From contig JACSVZ010000006.1 of NCBI GenBank assembly GCA_014706295.1, positions 30,541,629 to 30,605,628 on the forward strand: 64,000 nt of DNA. Reading direction: 5' to 3'. Made by a program: the position numbers and the translations under genes. The notes under the pieces are model-generated. The model searched no databases, was not told the origin of the DNA, and worked only from the letters and a program-made list of their open reading frames with translations. This document shows, in pieces, positions 1 to 12,996 of this stretch. Position 1 is the first letter of the stretch. Each line of letters begins with the position of its first letter. The stretch is from Lycocorax pyrrhopterus obiensis (taxonomy: Eukaryota; Chordata; Aves; Passeriformes; Paradisaeidae).

Positions 1-1750
1 ACTGTGGTTAACCACACTATGTGGTAATGACAAGAAGTCTTTCTCTAAACTGAAAGTTAACTTATTTCTCTGTAGTCTAACGTACCAGAAAAGTACAGCC
101 ATTAATGGAACTTAGTATATTATTTTTCTTTCATGAATTTTTTTAATTGCGTTTTGAAACCTTTTGTGTTTAATTTTCTCTGTAACGTTCTGTGCCAGTT
201 AGTTGTATACTTTAGTTATGCATTCTGTGATTACTTGGTTGATGTTTCTGGTTTTGGTTTTTGTTTTTCCAAAGCCAGGTGGGTATTTAATTGGTGAGAG
301 GACTCATGGAATCTCCCCTGGATGAGGGGAGTTAATTAGAACACTTTTATAACAAATGTCTGAAGTTTCTCTTTACTCTTGAAAAGGTAATATTCATAGG
401 TTTTCTTTCAACTGAGGTAAGTATAGCAAAATTTTTATGAGAATGGTTGCTCTTCTAGTTTCTTCAAGTCTTAGCTGTCCATCATGTTTGCCTCATTTTT
501 ACTGGAATTAGTGCCAGCTTAGTTGACAGTTTGTTTTTGTAGTATGCGTCTGCAAACATGAATATTAATTTCTTAGAACAGCCTCCTGTAGTTTTGTTAG
601 ATTATTTGTCAAAGATTAGTCAATAATTTTATGAATAATGAGATCTTTTTGTGGCCAAAAATCTTTTGTGTAATAGTTTTTACTGACTGATGTAAATCTC
701 AAAAGGACTCTTTTATTGCAGAAGTGTTTGGAGTAACACTAACACAAGATACTTGTGTTAGGTTTTTTTTTTTTTTCCCACCCAAGGAATGAAAAACAGA
801 ATTAAGAACATCCTTGGTTGTGTTTCTTTGGTTTGGTTTCCTTTTGTGAATGTATATGTATTTATGTGCCAGAAAGCTCCTGCATAAAATGTGCTTGGAT
901 GAGAGTAACTATAAAATTAGGTTCAACCTTTTCTTTAAGCTGCTAATGTGAGATTTAGTGTTGTTGAGATGAAGATAAAAGTTAACTGGTTGTTGTTGTT
1001 GTAAATCAGGAAGCATTGTGTGAAGCTAAATGAAGCTATTGAATTTGGCAGTCACAGCCTTTTCAAAGCTGGAAGCTTCAGTTTTTCCAGAGGATGGTGA
1101 CAATTCTTCTGTGCTCTAGTTAGTTTTATTGCTTCATAGCCGATGTCTCTCTTCTAGGATTGGCTTTGATCCTATTCCTGGAAGAGCTATATGTAGGAAA
1201 GTGTCCATCACAATTAGGATAGGCTAAAACTGAGGGCTCTGTCATGGAGGCACTAGTTGCTGGTTTGAAGCTCTTTGGTGTTGTTCAGTCCACGTAAGTG
1301 ACTGGAGAGCTTCAGTCCAGATTATTTTCCTTTCTCTTCTTCAGAAACTTGTGTGGATCAACTTTGCTATTGCACAAAATCTGTGGATGGTCATCTGATG
1401 GAAGACTAACTTAGCTACTTTTGACATTTGGTTTTTTCCTCAGCATTTGTTAGTTTCTCTCCAAGTATGGGAACAGCCATGCTATTGTCTGCAGTCGTCA
1501 TCCAACTTCAGCCAGTGGTTATCACTCACAAATAGATTACCTGTCTCCTCAAGAAGTCAGTTAAAAAACTGTAGCTAAAACTGCTGCAGTGCCTTCCTAA
1601 AAGTCCCTTCATGTTCTTCAAAGGGTTAATATAAGCAGATACTGTGCATACAAAGGTAATTTGCCTCTTCTGCAAATTATCCAAAGAACCTCTTATACGT
1701 TGCTGAAAGGAAGTGTGTGGATTTATGTCTTTGAATGGACTTCTTCCTTA
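1..1750. other. Unique AT-rich non-coding DNA
   Basis: I recognise no gene or interspersed repeat here. The + strand looks rich in T and G. There is a 14-base T run at 763-776 and a short GTT run near 988-1002. Every open frame is short and has no recognisable domain. Confidence 0.6.
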
Positions 1751-1755
1751 ATTTG
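1751..1755. repeat. Target-site duplication ATTTG (left; partner 2394-2398)
   Basis: ATTTG directly abuts the TG start of the LTR. The identical ATTTG follows the terminal CA at 2394-2398. Confidence 0.9.
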
Positions 1756-2393
1756 TGTCCCGGTTTGAGGCAAATTAAGGGAAATGCTCTGGGAGGAACA
1801 TCCCCTCCAAAGAAGGCAGGTTTCAGCCACCCCTCACTCACCAGGTTAGGAAAAAAAACTCCTCGGAGGAAAGTGAAAAAGGAAAAAAAAGTTTTTTATT
1901 TAACAAACACAATGCACGCAGGCATGGGAGAAGAATAATGCTAAATAATAAAACCTCTCGCTGTGGAGAGAACCTGGGTAGATTTCAGAGTCCTTTGTGG
2001 GTGTGGCTTTCTGCTCTCCGGAGCTGGGGTCTGGCGTGGGCCCCTACGGCCCGAGGTATAAGGTGTCCCAGCCGATGTTCTGGTGTTGCTGAACAGTCCA
2101 GAAGAGAAGAAGAAGAAGCCAAAGTCCCAGGGCTCTGTACTTTAGCTAATGAACAAGAAACTAGCTAAAAGCAAAAAGAATGTAACTCTCTTCCCTGCCG
2201 CAGAAGCGGAGCAGCCGGGCAGGAGAAGCCAGCGAGCTTATCTCTGTTTTTGAACACAGTGCCGAAGGAATTCCACTGGCTTCCCCCCCTCTCTCTTAAA
2301 GGTCTGCCTTAAAGCTACAGGAAAGGCACAGGATTCATGTCTGGGCATAGAGCAGGCGATAGGGGATACACATCATAAAGTCACCCCAAGACA
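1756..2393 (-). mobile_element. Solo ERV LTR, family A, copy 1 (ERVL-like)
   Basis: This is a complete 638-bp long terminal repeat of an old endogenous retrovirus, with no gag, pol or env beside it. It begins TGTC and ends GACA, and both edges are exact: the 5-bp target duplication ATTTG lies at 1751-1755 and again at 2394-2398. A 5-bp duplication is typical of ERVL-type integration. The same family recurs inverted at 58151-58782; the two share long blocks at both ends and the TTTATTTAAC segment. The - strand orientation is inferred because a reverse-strand AATAAA (TTTATT near 1896) lies about 140 bp from this edge, with a reverse-strand TATA-like site near 2055 upstream of it. The frames at 1735-1938 and 1938-2168 run through the LTR and are not genes. 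A solo LTR normally forms when the two LTRs of a provirus recombine. Confidence 0.9.
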
Positions 2394-2398
2394 ATTTG

Positions 2399-5300
2399 GA
2401 ATCTGAGAAAAAGTTTACATTTTTAGGTTCTTTTTGAAGAGCAATATGTGTTGTGCATATTTGATACAGACTTCAAGGCAAAGTATAGGTGGCCAGAGGT
2501 AGGTTAAACAGCTCAGAGTGGATAAAGTCACCTTAGATTCAGTGTAACATCAATTTCTAACAACTCAAGCAAATGTCCAAGAAGCAGGCTCTTGCTTTTT
2601 TATTCTAGGTAGATTCTTTCAAGCTGTCTGGTTGGAACTGCTCCACTATATATGAATTATATATGTCTCGAAGTTACTACTCTTGTTTCTTATGTCATTA
2701 TAGTCAATCTCCTTCATTTTGGTTGAAAGAGCATTGAATTAAATTGTATAAAGTGGAAGAGCTCCAGCAGGAAATGTGCAGAGCCAGTGCAGAGGCTGTC
2801 AAGAAAACATTCACAGAGTTTAATGACAAAACAGAGGCTAGATATTTTAGCGGAGAGAGTAGGAAGAATACTTCTGTACAGGCTTAATCCTGTAGAAAAG
2901 TGCAGGCATTGGTCAAGTATTCTCAATTTTCCATGCAAAACCACAGGAATAGTAAAAATGTCATCACCTAAGCTTAATTGAAAAGAGGAAAAGGATGTGA
3001 CTTCAATAATAGCTTAGAAAAATCTCCTGTTTGTGGTAATTCTTTGAATTTTTCAGAGAATGTCAATTAGTCTTTATTTCTTTGACATTGACTCCAAGAC
3101 ACTTGGAGGCCAGTGCTCTGTAGGTTGGGAACTGTAGAAATACGGTACTCTGCAGCAGTTCCCTTTTCAGGTAGCACTGAACTGTAGCTTGGCTGTTGCA
3201 TGGACCCTTGATAGTGGAAGCAGGGCCATCCTGCTAAATTAGAAGTAGTGCATGTAGTTTCCTCTGTGCTATCGTGTGATTTCCCTGACAACACCCCTGC
3301 AGATGGTTTCACTGACCTGTCTCATGTAGTGATTGCATGAAATTGTATGTTAATTCCCACTGTATGTACTCCCTTCCCCAGCTGAGATTTTTTTTCTTCA
3401 CCTTTACACTCACAGTGGTGTGTAACTGCTCAAATCAGATTGCATTTGAAGCCCAAGCTCTTTTTGAGTAAGTCTCTGTCACTGTATGTTGACATTTTGT
3501 AATCCTGTCAGGAATCAATGTAGGCTCCTTTTTTTATTATTTTTTTAAATTGACAAGAACAAGATGAAATATAATGTTAAAATCAACTTCCTTGAAACAG
3601 TTCTTTTTCTTTCAGATTAAATCTTGATTGTTGTAGCTCTTGTACTGCTATTAATAGCTGAAAATGAAGTTTGATTTTTGTCAGTTTTGTTAACAAGACC
3701 TGAAATACTCTCTAGTTTTGGCAAGCTTTGATCAGTGTTTTCCCTACAAATAAGCTGAAGGCTCACTCCTGGGCAAACTTCCCTGTTTTCTTTATTTCTG
3801 TTTCAGCATACCCCTTTTGAAAGCAAATTTCCATTTGATAAACCAAGCTGCTTAGAGCTTATGCAGTTCTTTCTTAGGAAGTTGCCAATTTGCTTCTTAT
3901 TTCAAAGTCCTTCTTTAAAACTCGTTCTGCTTCTCTGGAATAAGATAGCAGATTTTCCACAGGAGTTTGTTTTTTAATCCCTTCCCTGTTTTCCAGCAAG
4001 TGTATTTCAGCAGCTTTAATTTGTCAGTAACCCACTTATGACTCAGCTCTGCTTTACTTGCTCAAGTTTTCTTTTCTCTAGCATGAAGATGTAGAATCTC
4101 TCTCCCTTTAATTTTAATAATGTAGATAATTACCGTTCTGCCAACTCTTTTTTTCCTTTTCACTATGAAAAAAGTTTCTCTGAAACTGGGTTGATTTAAA
4201 TATATTTTATCTTTTTGTTGCAATTTAATTGTGACTTTTCATTCAATAATTATTAAAAAAGTTCATCATCTTCTTTTACATTCCATTGTCTGCCATGTAA
4301 GGACCCTCTTGAGTGTGTTTTTGCCACTGTAACTCCGTGGAAACAGCAGGTGGGAGTGAGTTTATTGTGCTCATTTGCTGTGAGTCATTTTAACGTGGCA
4401 GTAGGCCTTGTTGTGCGTAGGATATGTTAGTTTAGGCCAGATACCTTGTTAACATCAATAAGTAGCTTCTGAACTGCATCATCTCAGTGCCTGGATGAAG
4501 AGAACCTCCATCCAAGTGGATTGAGAGCAGCTGTTTGCACCTGTCTTTGGAAAAGCTCACTAATTCTTTCAGTGATAGTGCTCAAACACAAGCTCTTCCT
4601 TCTAGCTTTTCCCTAAACAATCTGAAGCAATTTCTAAGCTATTCTGCTAGACTGCAAATCTTTGACATTGAGACAGATCTGGCTGGCTTGACAAGCATCA
4701 TTTGTTCAGACCAGGATAATTTTAAAATTATAATTTCGTCAAACTGTATATCAAAGCTCAAACACAAGACTTAATGCTTTGGATTCCTCTTCAGATTATG
4801 AGAAATACTGTGAGTGTAGCACACCCCACTGTCACACCTGTCTCCTTTGAACTTCCTTTTTAGGCTTCTTTACAGAAGAAAGACTAAGCTGAATATGAGA
4901 TTGAGTGTTTGGGGTCTTAAATTCTAGAAGTCTATTTAGCCAGCCTATAACAGTCTTGTACACTTGATAAGAATACTGAGGAAATTGCTAGCTTTGAATT
5001 GAAAGCTGTAGTTTGTGGTCCCTTTTCCTGAAGAATCAAAAAAAAATGTTTTATGTTTTAGCAGCACAACTACCATTTTACAAGTAATTCAGTGAATTTT
5101 TCCCAGGACTTGAAAATCTGGCCTTTACTGGCTTTAGCCAGACGCCCGACTCAGTGGAAATATTCCCTTTAATTTTAATTAGAATTAGTCACAATAGATT
5201 AATTAATCAACATGTAACATATTGTGAGAATGGGGCAAAACCTAACACTTGATAAAGTAAATATGAAGTTTTCAGTGAGTAGTAATAGAGTTACTCAGTT

Positions 5301-7060
5301 TGAGAGATATGAGTATGATATCTGAATAGCATAGGTGAGATATCAGAGTGCTATTGGAATCAGTCTTATGATTTGCAGTTTCTTAAAAACATTAGGGTAA
5401 ATGTCAACTAGGCCGCCAAAGCGTTCCTCCGATTTGTTTTCTGTAACACCTGGAAGGGGAGAAAATAACATTTTTAATTGTGATATAACAGTAGCTTAGC
5501 TCAAGTTTCTGTCAGCCCTGCCCAATAAGCGTGACTGCAGGTTCATGGTACTAGGCTGGAATAAATTATCTAGTGATGTTTACCTGATACAGATATCTCC
5601 TGACAGTTCTGTACCCTGGTTATGGTAGTTACAGTTATCAATAAACACAGGATACCATTATAGCAAGCCTGTGCTATATACATAAATTTGAAACCACATT
5701 ATGAATTCATATATTGAGAAGTCAATGTTTTTGTACCATTGTGAGCTCTAAAAGCAGCCTTCCCTATATACAGAACTTGCAGCAGAGTTTATTCTGCGGT
5801 TTGCTCAGTACTCACAAGGCTTCTTGAAGGAGGGTGAAGGATCTTTGTGGTGAAGGAGAGCATTCCTACAGGTACTAGAAATCTTGTAAGTTTTGTGTGC
5901 TGACTCCACACCTTTGGCGCATATATTTTAATTTTCTTGCCCACCGCTGAATGGGCATAATTTAGCTACCTAATAGAATGAAGGATGTCCTTTTAACTGT
6001 ATTAGGGGTAGGAGGCTGGAAGATTTGGGTGTTAATGTTCTGGTCTTTCAGAATACCTTCGTAATTCTTTCCAGCTGATTTTTCTGATTGTCCAGTTTTC
6101 CTTATATCAGAAATATATTTGCAGTTTATTCCAGGCTAACTTAATCCACGTCTCTAAATTGCTTTGAGATCTTTTCATAGTAAACCTTCTAGAGCTACAA
6201 TGTCCTTTTCCTTGATAATTTAATTTTAATGTTGATTTTCAGAAGCAAGATAAAACTTTGCTTTTACAACATTTTTCTACAGTGCTAACGGGACTGTAGA
6301 AAGACCTCCACATTTAATCACTGTTTCAAGATTGTTACGTTTCAAAAAGGAGCTTAACAGATGAAATCATCAGTCTCTACAAGAGCAGTGCGGGTTCTGT
6401 GAGTGACATTTCTCTAAGGCAGGCTTTTCAGTGTGAGTCTGCAGATTTCACGAAGCCTTTTGTTGTTCTAGCGTCAAGGTCATGCAGCTGTCCTAACTGA
6501 TGTGTGAAGAAATTCTGACACATACAAAATCAACATAATAGTTGTCTTTGATGCCTTTAGGCAGTAGTAGTAGTTGGGTATAATTTTACATAGCTGACAA
6601 TCGTTTCACTGTGAAGTCTGTGAAGAAAGACTTTCTTCAGTGCTTCACCCTACTTACCATTTTTGTTTTAATCTTGTATTATGGTAGATAAGCCTTCTTT
6701 TTTACTCCATATAATGATTCTGTTGCCTCTTGATACTGATATTGAGAAGCAATCCATATTAGTACTACTCTTCCTTGTATGCTCAGGGAGAGCAAATAGT
6801 TTTGGACTATCACCATATGTTTAGGATTGCATTTTTTATCTGGACCATAACCAGTTAGGAAAAAAAATGCCTTCATAGTTGCTGCCAGTGTTAATCCATT
6901 CATTAACTGGCAAAGTTGATGAATGAGTGGTCTCTCTAGAGGATGAGCATGCTGCCTTCCCAGTGTAGACAAGGTGACCTGGTTACAACCAGTGTGGTTT
7001 GACTGACAGTTCAGCTTGCTGCTCTAGTTCTAGAGTTGGATCAATGCTAATGAAGAGTGG
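2399..7060. other. Unique AT-rich non-coding DNA
   Basis: No repeat family or exon is recognisable. TAAT-type motifs cluster at about 5172-5215. An 81-codon frame on the - strand (3067-3312) has a coding-like look but no clear splice-site pair and no family resemblance, so I treat it as chance. Confidence 0.5.
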
Positions 7061-7110
7061 AATGAAGAAGGGTTATAGATACAATAATGAAGAAGGATTA
7101 TAGATACAAT
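7061..7110. repeat. 25-bp tandem duplication (two units)
   Basis: Units 7061-7085 and 7086-7110 are directly adjacent and differ at a single base (G versus A at unit position 12). The start of a third unit (AATGA) follows. The near-identity suggests a fairly recent slippage or repair duplication. Confidence 0.95.
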
Positions 7111-10100
7111 AATGACCTCGCTGAGGCCTTTCAAGGCAGTAAAGAAAAGCATGGTTTTACTTTTATCACTGCTCACATATTGGACTGATAGCTGAGTCAC
7201 GTTTTCTTTAAGAATAAACAGGCTCTGTAAGTGTATGATGTCCTGCTTACAGTCTTAGCCTTAGTCGCCTAAAGACCAGCTCTTAAAAACCTGACTAATC
7301 CAGCAGTAATCCTCCAAAGTATTACCTTTGTTATGTCCCAGTACAACATCTTTTGTACAATTGATAACCTAAAGTCAGGTCTGAGTTTTGCCATGTTAGA
7401 GCACTTGTGAAAAGTACATTTGTGCCTTGCTATCTAGAATGCTCACGGGATGGTACATTTTTGCCCTGAAATGTAGGTAAATTTGTAACAGTTATTGCCA
7501 GATTTAGCAGTCTGTAGATGCACCCTGATTTGAAAGCAAATATTTATACAACACATGCAACAGAGAAATTTAATGGCTGCTGTTTACAGACCTTGCTGTG
7601 ATTAACAGACTAGATCTAGTCAGGTAGCATTTTTAGGTGTTTTCTGTGCTATTCAAATTATATAACAGCACTTGCAAGGCTTTTGTATCTCCTTATTTTC
7701 AAAATGTTTCTATTAATATAGTTAGAATGAGTTGCTAAGATAATACTTTAGCAGAAAGAGTGTGGTGGTGCTATGGGGTTGGTCTTAATTGTCTGCGTTA
7801 GGTAATTTCCAGTGTAAAACAAGAGAAACATCAATTGGCACAGACTCTAGTAAAACAGGTATATGCTATTTCAGTAATTGTTCCAATTTGTAGAGGTTTA
7901 TAAGGATACTTTTATTCTGTGACATTCATACCTATTTCATGTTTGCAGTTTAAAAAATAACGGAATCCAATACAATATCCTATTATAAGCACCCCAATGG
8001 ATTTAAATAAAAAGGCAAAAGTAGTTTCCAGCATAATTGAATTGAGTGCTGTGGTGTTATACTGGAAATGCTCAGTAGAATTTGAAGCACATAGGAGGAA
8101 ATATGCCAAAAGCACAGTAATTGTGCAATAAATCTCTCAAAATATTTGCATTATTGGTGTGGGGGGAGGAGGTATAAAATAAAACCCCTCTGCCACTGTG
8201 AGGCCTGGGAATAATGGCAAGTGTACGTTTCTTTTAAAGCCACTTGAACAAGAATTGGGCATTAGGACATTGGTTTATTGTAGGATCAGTATCACCAATG
8301 CTTTTTTCCCACTTTTTTCTTTGTTAGAGGTGAGAGTAGCAACTTGCGTGAATGATAGTACATAGATACACTGTTCTGTCTATTCAAGAGAAATGTAAAC
8401 ATGTGAGATTGTATTTTAGATGTAGTAGGATTGTATGCTATTGTATATATATTGAAGAAATCTCTAATTGAGATAAAGGTGCAATGAAAATAGTTTGTGT
8501 TGTTGTAATTAAAGACTATTTATAACAAGTATTGATTTGAGACTGAATTTAGATTGCCTTGGCAATCGTTATTGTTGCATGTCAGCTTCTGAGAGTTGTG
8601 TTTTGTCGTTGTCTCTGTGATCAAAAAACAAGCTGTGAGAACCCCTTGAAACTGTGGTGTGTAGAACCAAGTAGCACATCAGCATGAGAGAACTGGATTC
8701 AGCACCTTCATGGACTAGTAATATAATTATTCTTTTTGGGTCAGGCTCTCTAAAGTGAGAGTAATAGACAAGTTCTTTCCTTGGGATTTCACAAATATTT
8801 ACTCTCAGAATGAGGAAAACTTGTGATGAAACTTGCCTTATGTTTCAGGTCTCAGGAAAATGGTACTTTGTTAATTATTTAACCTTTGTCCATTTCTTTA
8901 AAACTGATCCTATCTGCCTGTGCCTCTTCATGCTGCCATGCAGATTCCTCTTTGCTTCTCTCCTTTTTGCTTCTGTTTGCATTTCTCCCCCCTCTACTCT
9001 CTGTCTCTGTTGGTCCTGCAGTGAGAGCAGGCCTAGCAAGTCAGTGCTGTGGCCAGTGAACCTGTGCCTTTCAGGCATACTAAGCACAAGGTCTCATTCA
9101 GTCTTTCAAGTTCCAGTGTAAGCTCCCAGTCTCAAAGAAACAGAGAATGTAGATTTGTTGGTATAATAGTTTGAGGGGTATCCATTACCAATAAACTATT
9201 TTCCTTTTATTTCTAAAATACAGTCCCGATATAGCAAAGGCTTTTGGCAGTGTACCTTTTCTCTGCTTTCTTTAATATGTACTTCATTACAGGTTTAAAA
9301 GGAATGAAAATAACATTAATTAATTAGCATACCAAGCCCTAAACTGAAACTAAATCTCTTTCAATGTGTTAAGGTTGTCTCTGTTTTATAGTGTGACAGA
9401 ATTTGGAAGCATTGGTGAGAACAATATGGAAGACATAAAAGTTTGTTATAAAAATAATTGTTTGACTTAATTTGTTTCACCTTTGTATTTAGAAATGCAA
9501 TAGAGTAAAATTTCTACCTGTAATTACTGAAATCCGATTTTGCTAACTAGTTAATTTTTAACTCCTTCTACCTATCAGAAAGGAGAAAAATGGAAGAAGG
9601 CAAGCAACATTTTAAAATTAAATTTCATTTGAATGTCTATTTAAACAAAATTGTGACTATTTGAATGTCTTAGGGATAGATAATGGACTTTATGAGACAT
9701 TGCAGTATTTAGTATTAGTATTTACAGGCCATAGAAGAAAGAGAACAGTGGTTCATTGTTAAGAAAGAAAAATACCATTGTGTCAGATTACCCACATTTT
9801 TGCGTACCTTTTCCTCCACTATCTCCTACGTTAAAAATTTAACGATAGGCCTTGTTAGCAAAAACTATGATAAAATAGATAAAGAAGATTCAAAAATGTA
9901 GTGCACTGATGTCAACTCCTTAAAAATCATGTAATATGGATTTCTTGAATTTTCAACCTAATGCAATTTAGTCATCATCCAGGTTTGAGCTTTCCATGTG
10001 TACAGTCATATGACCTGAAAGACTGAAATTAGGATATCCTCTACCATGATAGAAGGAAAAAAAAATCTTGGGAGTCTGAACTTTGCCACTGATCTCCTGC

Positions 10101-12966
10101 TCAAATCTGGATTTAATTGCAATTCAAAGACGTTTAAATGGTAAACACTAACAGGTGTTTATTACTAAACAACAGGCAGTTAAGTGTTGGACAGGATCAC
10201 TTTTTGGTCCCAAAGTAGGATGTATTTGCCAAGATTGAAATACTGAAGTTAATATGCTTCAGCAGAGCAAGAGGAAGTTCTTTTGAATGCCCCATCCCCA
10301 ACTGTTTCCCTCTCACACAAAGAGAGTATTGGGTACGCTTTGTCTTTAGCAAGTATCATCATGATTCATTAGCCATGATGCAGCCAGTCATCAAGCAATA
10401 TAACCCAAACATACTTCTCATGAGATTGTGAAATTCTGAAGGAAAGAATTTATTGTGCTATTTAGAATGTTCTGCCTTCCTAAAACTTTGGACCTATTCA
10501 TTTCAAAAGCAATGAAAATGATGTCTCTGCTTTTCTCCCATCTGTTCCACCCAATAGGTTTTTGACTGTTGAGTGCAATGAAGCCTAGGTAATTACCTGA
10601 AATTAGTTGCTGCTATTTGTGTGTTCTTTTGTGTTTTAAAAGAGTCCTGTTTTCTAATGGATGTGGTGCCATGCTCACTGAAATATTTGGGGATGTTCTA
10701 GGTACTATTTAATAATAAGTGAATATGATTGTATCACACACAAATCTTGCTTATGTTACCAGTAAGAAAAAAATTCAATTTGTAGATTTAGATGTTAATT
10801 CTAATGCAGATTTTGTTTTCATGAGTGTTTTTCTCACTTACTGGAGAAAGGGATAGCAAGGAAAGAATGAGTATTTTGGGTAAGGAGATGCGGTTTTGTT
10901 TTGATTCCTATTTAGAGTATAATTTTTATAGGCAGAGTCTTAAATGAGGCAAAATTATTAACTGCTGTTGAATTTGGTGTGCTTTTGTGGTAAAGTTTCA
11001 AAAATCTGAAGTAAAGATCCTATTAAATTAGAACGCATAGTACTGCTAACCATCTGAAGCCTAGAGGAGATTGAGCAGAGATAGGGTACACTGCTAAGCT
11101 GTCCAAATGTAGTCTTGTCCTAGAGATTCACTCAAGCGACAGTTTAAATAGCAAAACACTGAAAATACTGCTAAGCTCTTCTTTATCACCTGGCCTAGCA
11201 TTTAACTAAAAGCTTTTCTTTACCGCAGCTTATAATTCTTCTGTCTCAACTGCATCTTTATACTCTAGCTGATGTTGATGTGCTAAAATGCTTACATGAG
11301 GGAAGAATGGCTAATGCAGATGGCTTGCTTGCCAGAGAAGCTATACCATTCTTCATGAAGCCCTATAAATTCAGTGTCTCCTGATGTCCTGATACAGGTT
11401 TTGAAAAGCATGTATGGATCTAAAAATTACATGTTAGACTAGAGTTCCTTCTAGCATGGCATAAAAGCCTCCTTGTACTACTGTGCTTGCTGATGTGCTC
11501 TGACAGTGTAAACCTCTTGTGCTTATGTCCTATATTTGCTAGATTTCCTGGAGTGACAAGAAGAAGCAACCATTTTTAAAGGGTGGAGGCCTAAGGGATT
11601 TGTGTGCTTTGTCTTATACATACTCCTATATAAATATTTTGGACAAATCTTTTATTGTTCCCTGTTAGTGTTAAAAATAATTAAAAATCTGTTGCTATCA
11701 TGGAAATGAAAGTTTCATTGAGATACTCAGACTGGAGGTGTGCCAGCTCTTTATGCCTGAATCCTTGCTGAGATACATACTCTTCTATTTTTGGCTCTCT
11801 CCAGATACATTACATTGACTATAGTGCTGTTTGTTAATCAGTTTTTACGTGGTGCCGGCACTGTGTCTTGTGAAACCCTGGCTGCCGATTCTTGCATTGA
11901 TACACTGACAACAAGAAAACTGGCAGCTGGCTGTTTTTCAGGAATATATAATTATGTTTTCTGATCACTTACTCCTGTGGCTGTCTTTCAACATGCAAAC
12001 AGAGGGACAGATTCAAGTCTCAGCTACACCACTGTAAATACGAGAATATCAAAAGAATTCTTTTGAACTCAGAAGTGCAAATCAATGCTCATTCTGGACA
12101 TACAGTTAGTTTTAACATAAGGGGAGCAGTCAGAAAAACGGCTCTTTTTGAAATAATCCTGCAATAGGCTTAAATTATTTCAGATTTAAATGGGTGCTTT
12201 TTATGTCATCATTGGAACTGGGACTGAATATCTGGTGGAGATTTTAAAATTAAGTGACAATATTGATTAAAGGAAAAAAAGGTTTATCAGAAAACTATGT
12301 ACCCGTTTGTACATTCATTCACGGTTTTATCTTTGGATTAACATGTAATATGCAGCTGGCCGAAGTATGATAATGATTCAAATAATTTTGAAAAGTGCCT
12401 TTGTTATTCTTTAGTATGTTAGTGTTTATTTCATTTTCAGTGAATGGCAGAAATGCATCTTTTAAGGAAAACTCAGGACAAAAAAGGCACTGACAGTGAG
12501 ATGAACACTCTTTGCTTTGTATGGATTTAAACCATACTTAGAGTTTTTATTTTATATTTACATTCCAGAACACTGCAACAAAGATGTCTGTGGATATTCT
12601 TTATTCATTTTGCCTGCAGAATTTGCATACGATATCAAAACCCAGATCATATAACATATGCAATAAATTTCAGTGCAAAGCACTTATGAGAGTGGAACTC
12701 TCCAAACGGGTTTTGGGGTACATCATTTTTTCTAGACCATCATTTGTTCTAAATGCCTAAATTAATGCTTGAATTTTCAGAGCTTCTGAGCAGACCTAAT
12801 TTGCTGTGAAGTCATCTGGAACTGCAGAATGGTCTTAGCACACAGAAAATGATAAAGCTGAGCACAAAAGTAACTTTGTTTCCTGCTTTAATTCAATTCT
12901 TCAGCCACAGGACTGTCCTTTTGTTTGTACTATCACACAGTCAGAATGAAATGTATTAGGTGGAAG
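7111..12966. other. Unique AT-rich non-coding DNA
   Basis: I recognise no gene or mobile element. There is a CT-rich stretch near 8930-9010 and an ATTAATTAATTAG block near 9317. Open frames here are short. Confidence 0.5.
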
Positions 12967-12996
12967 TTTTTAATTTATTTTAAAATAAATTAAAAA
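12967..12996. repeat. Perfect 30-bp AT-only palindrome
   Basis: The left arm 12967-12981 is the exact reverse complement of the right arm 12982-12996, with no spacer. Pairing stops at G12966 and T12997. All bases are A or T. It could extrude as a cruciform or form a hairpin in RNA. No flanking terminal repeats tie it to a known DNA transposon. Confidence 0.95.

Noticed and set aside
3067..3312. 81-codon - strand frame that looks protein-like
   Set aside because: No domain, no convincing splice pair and no neighbouring exon. Similar-looking frames occur elsewhere by chance.
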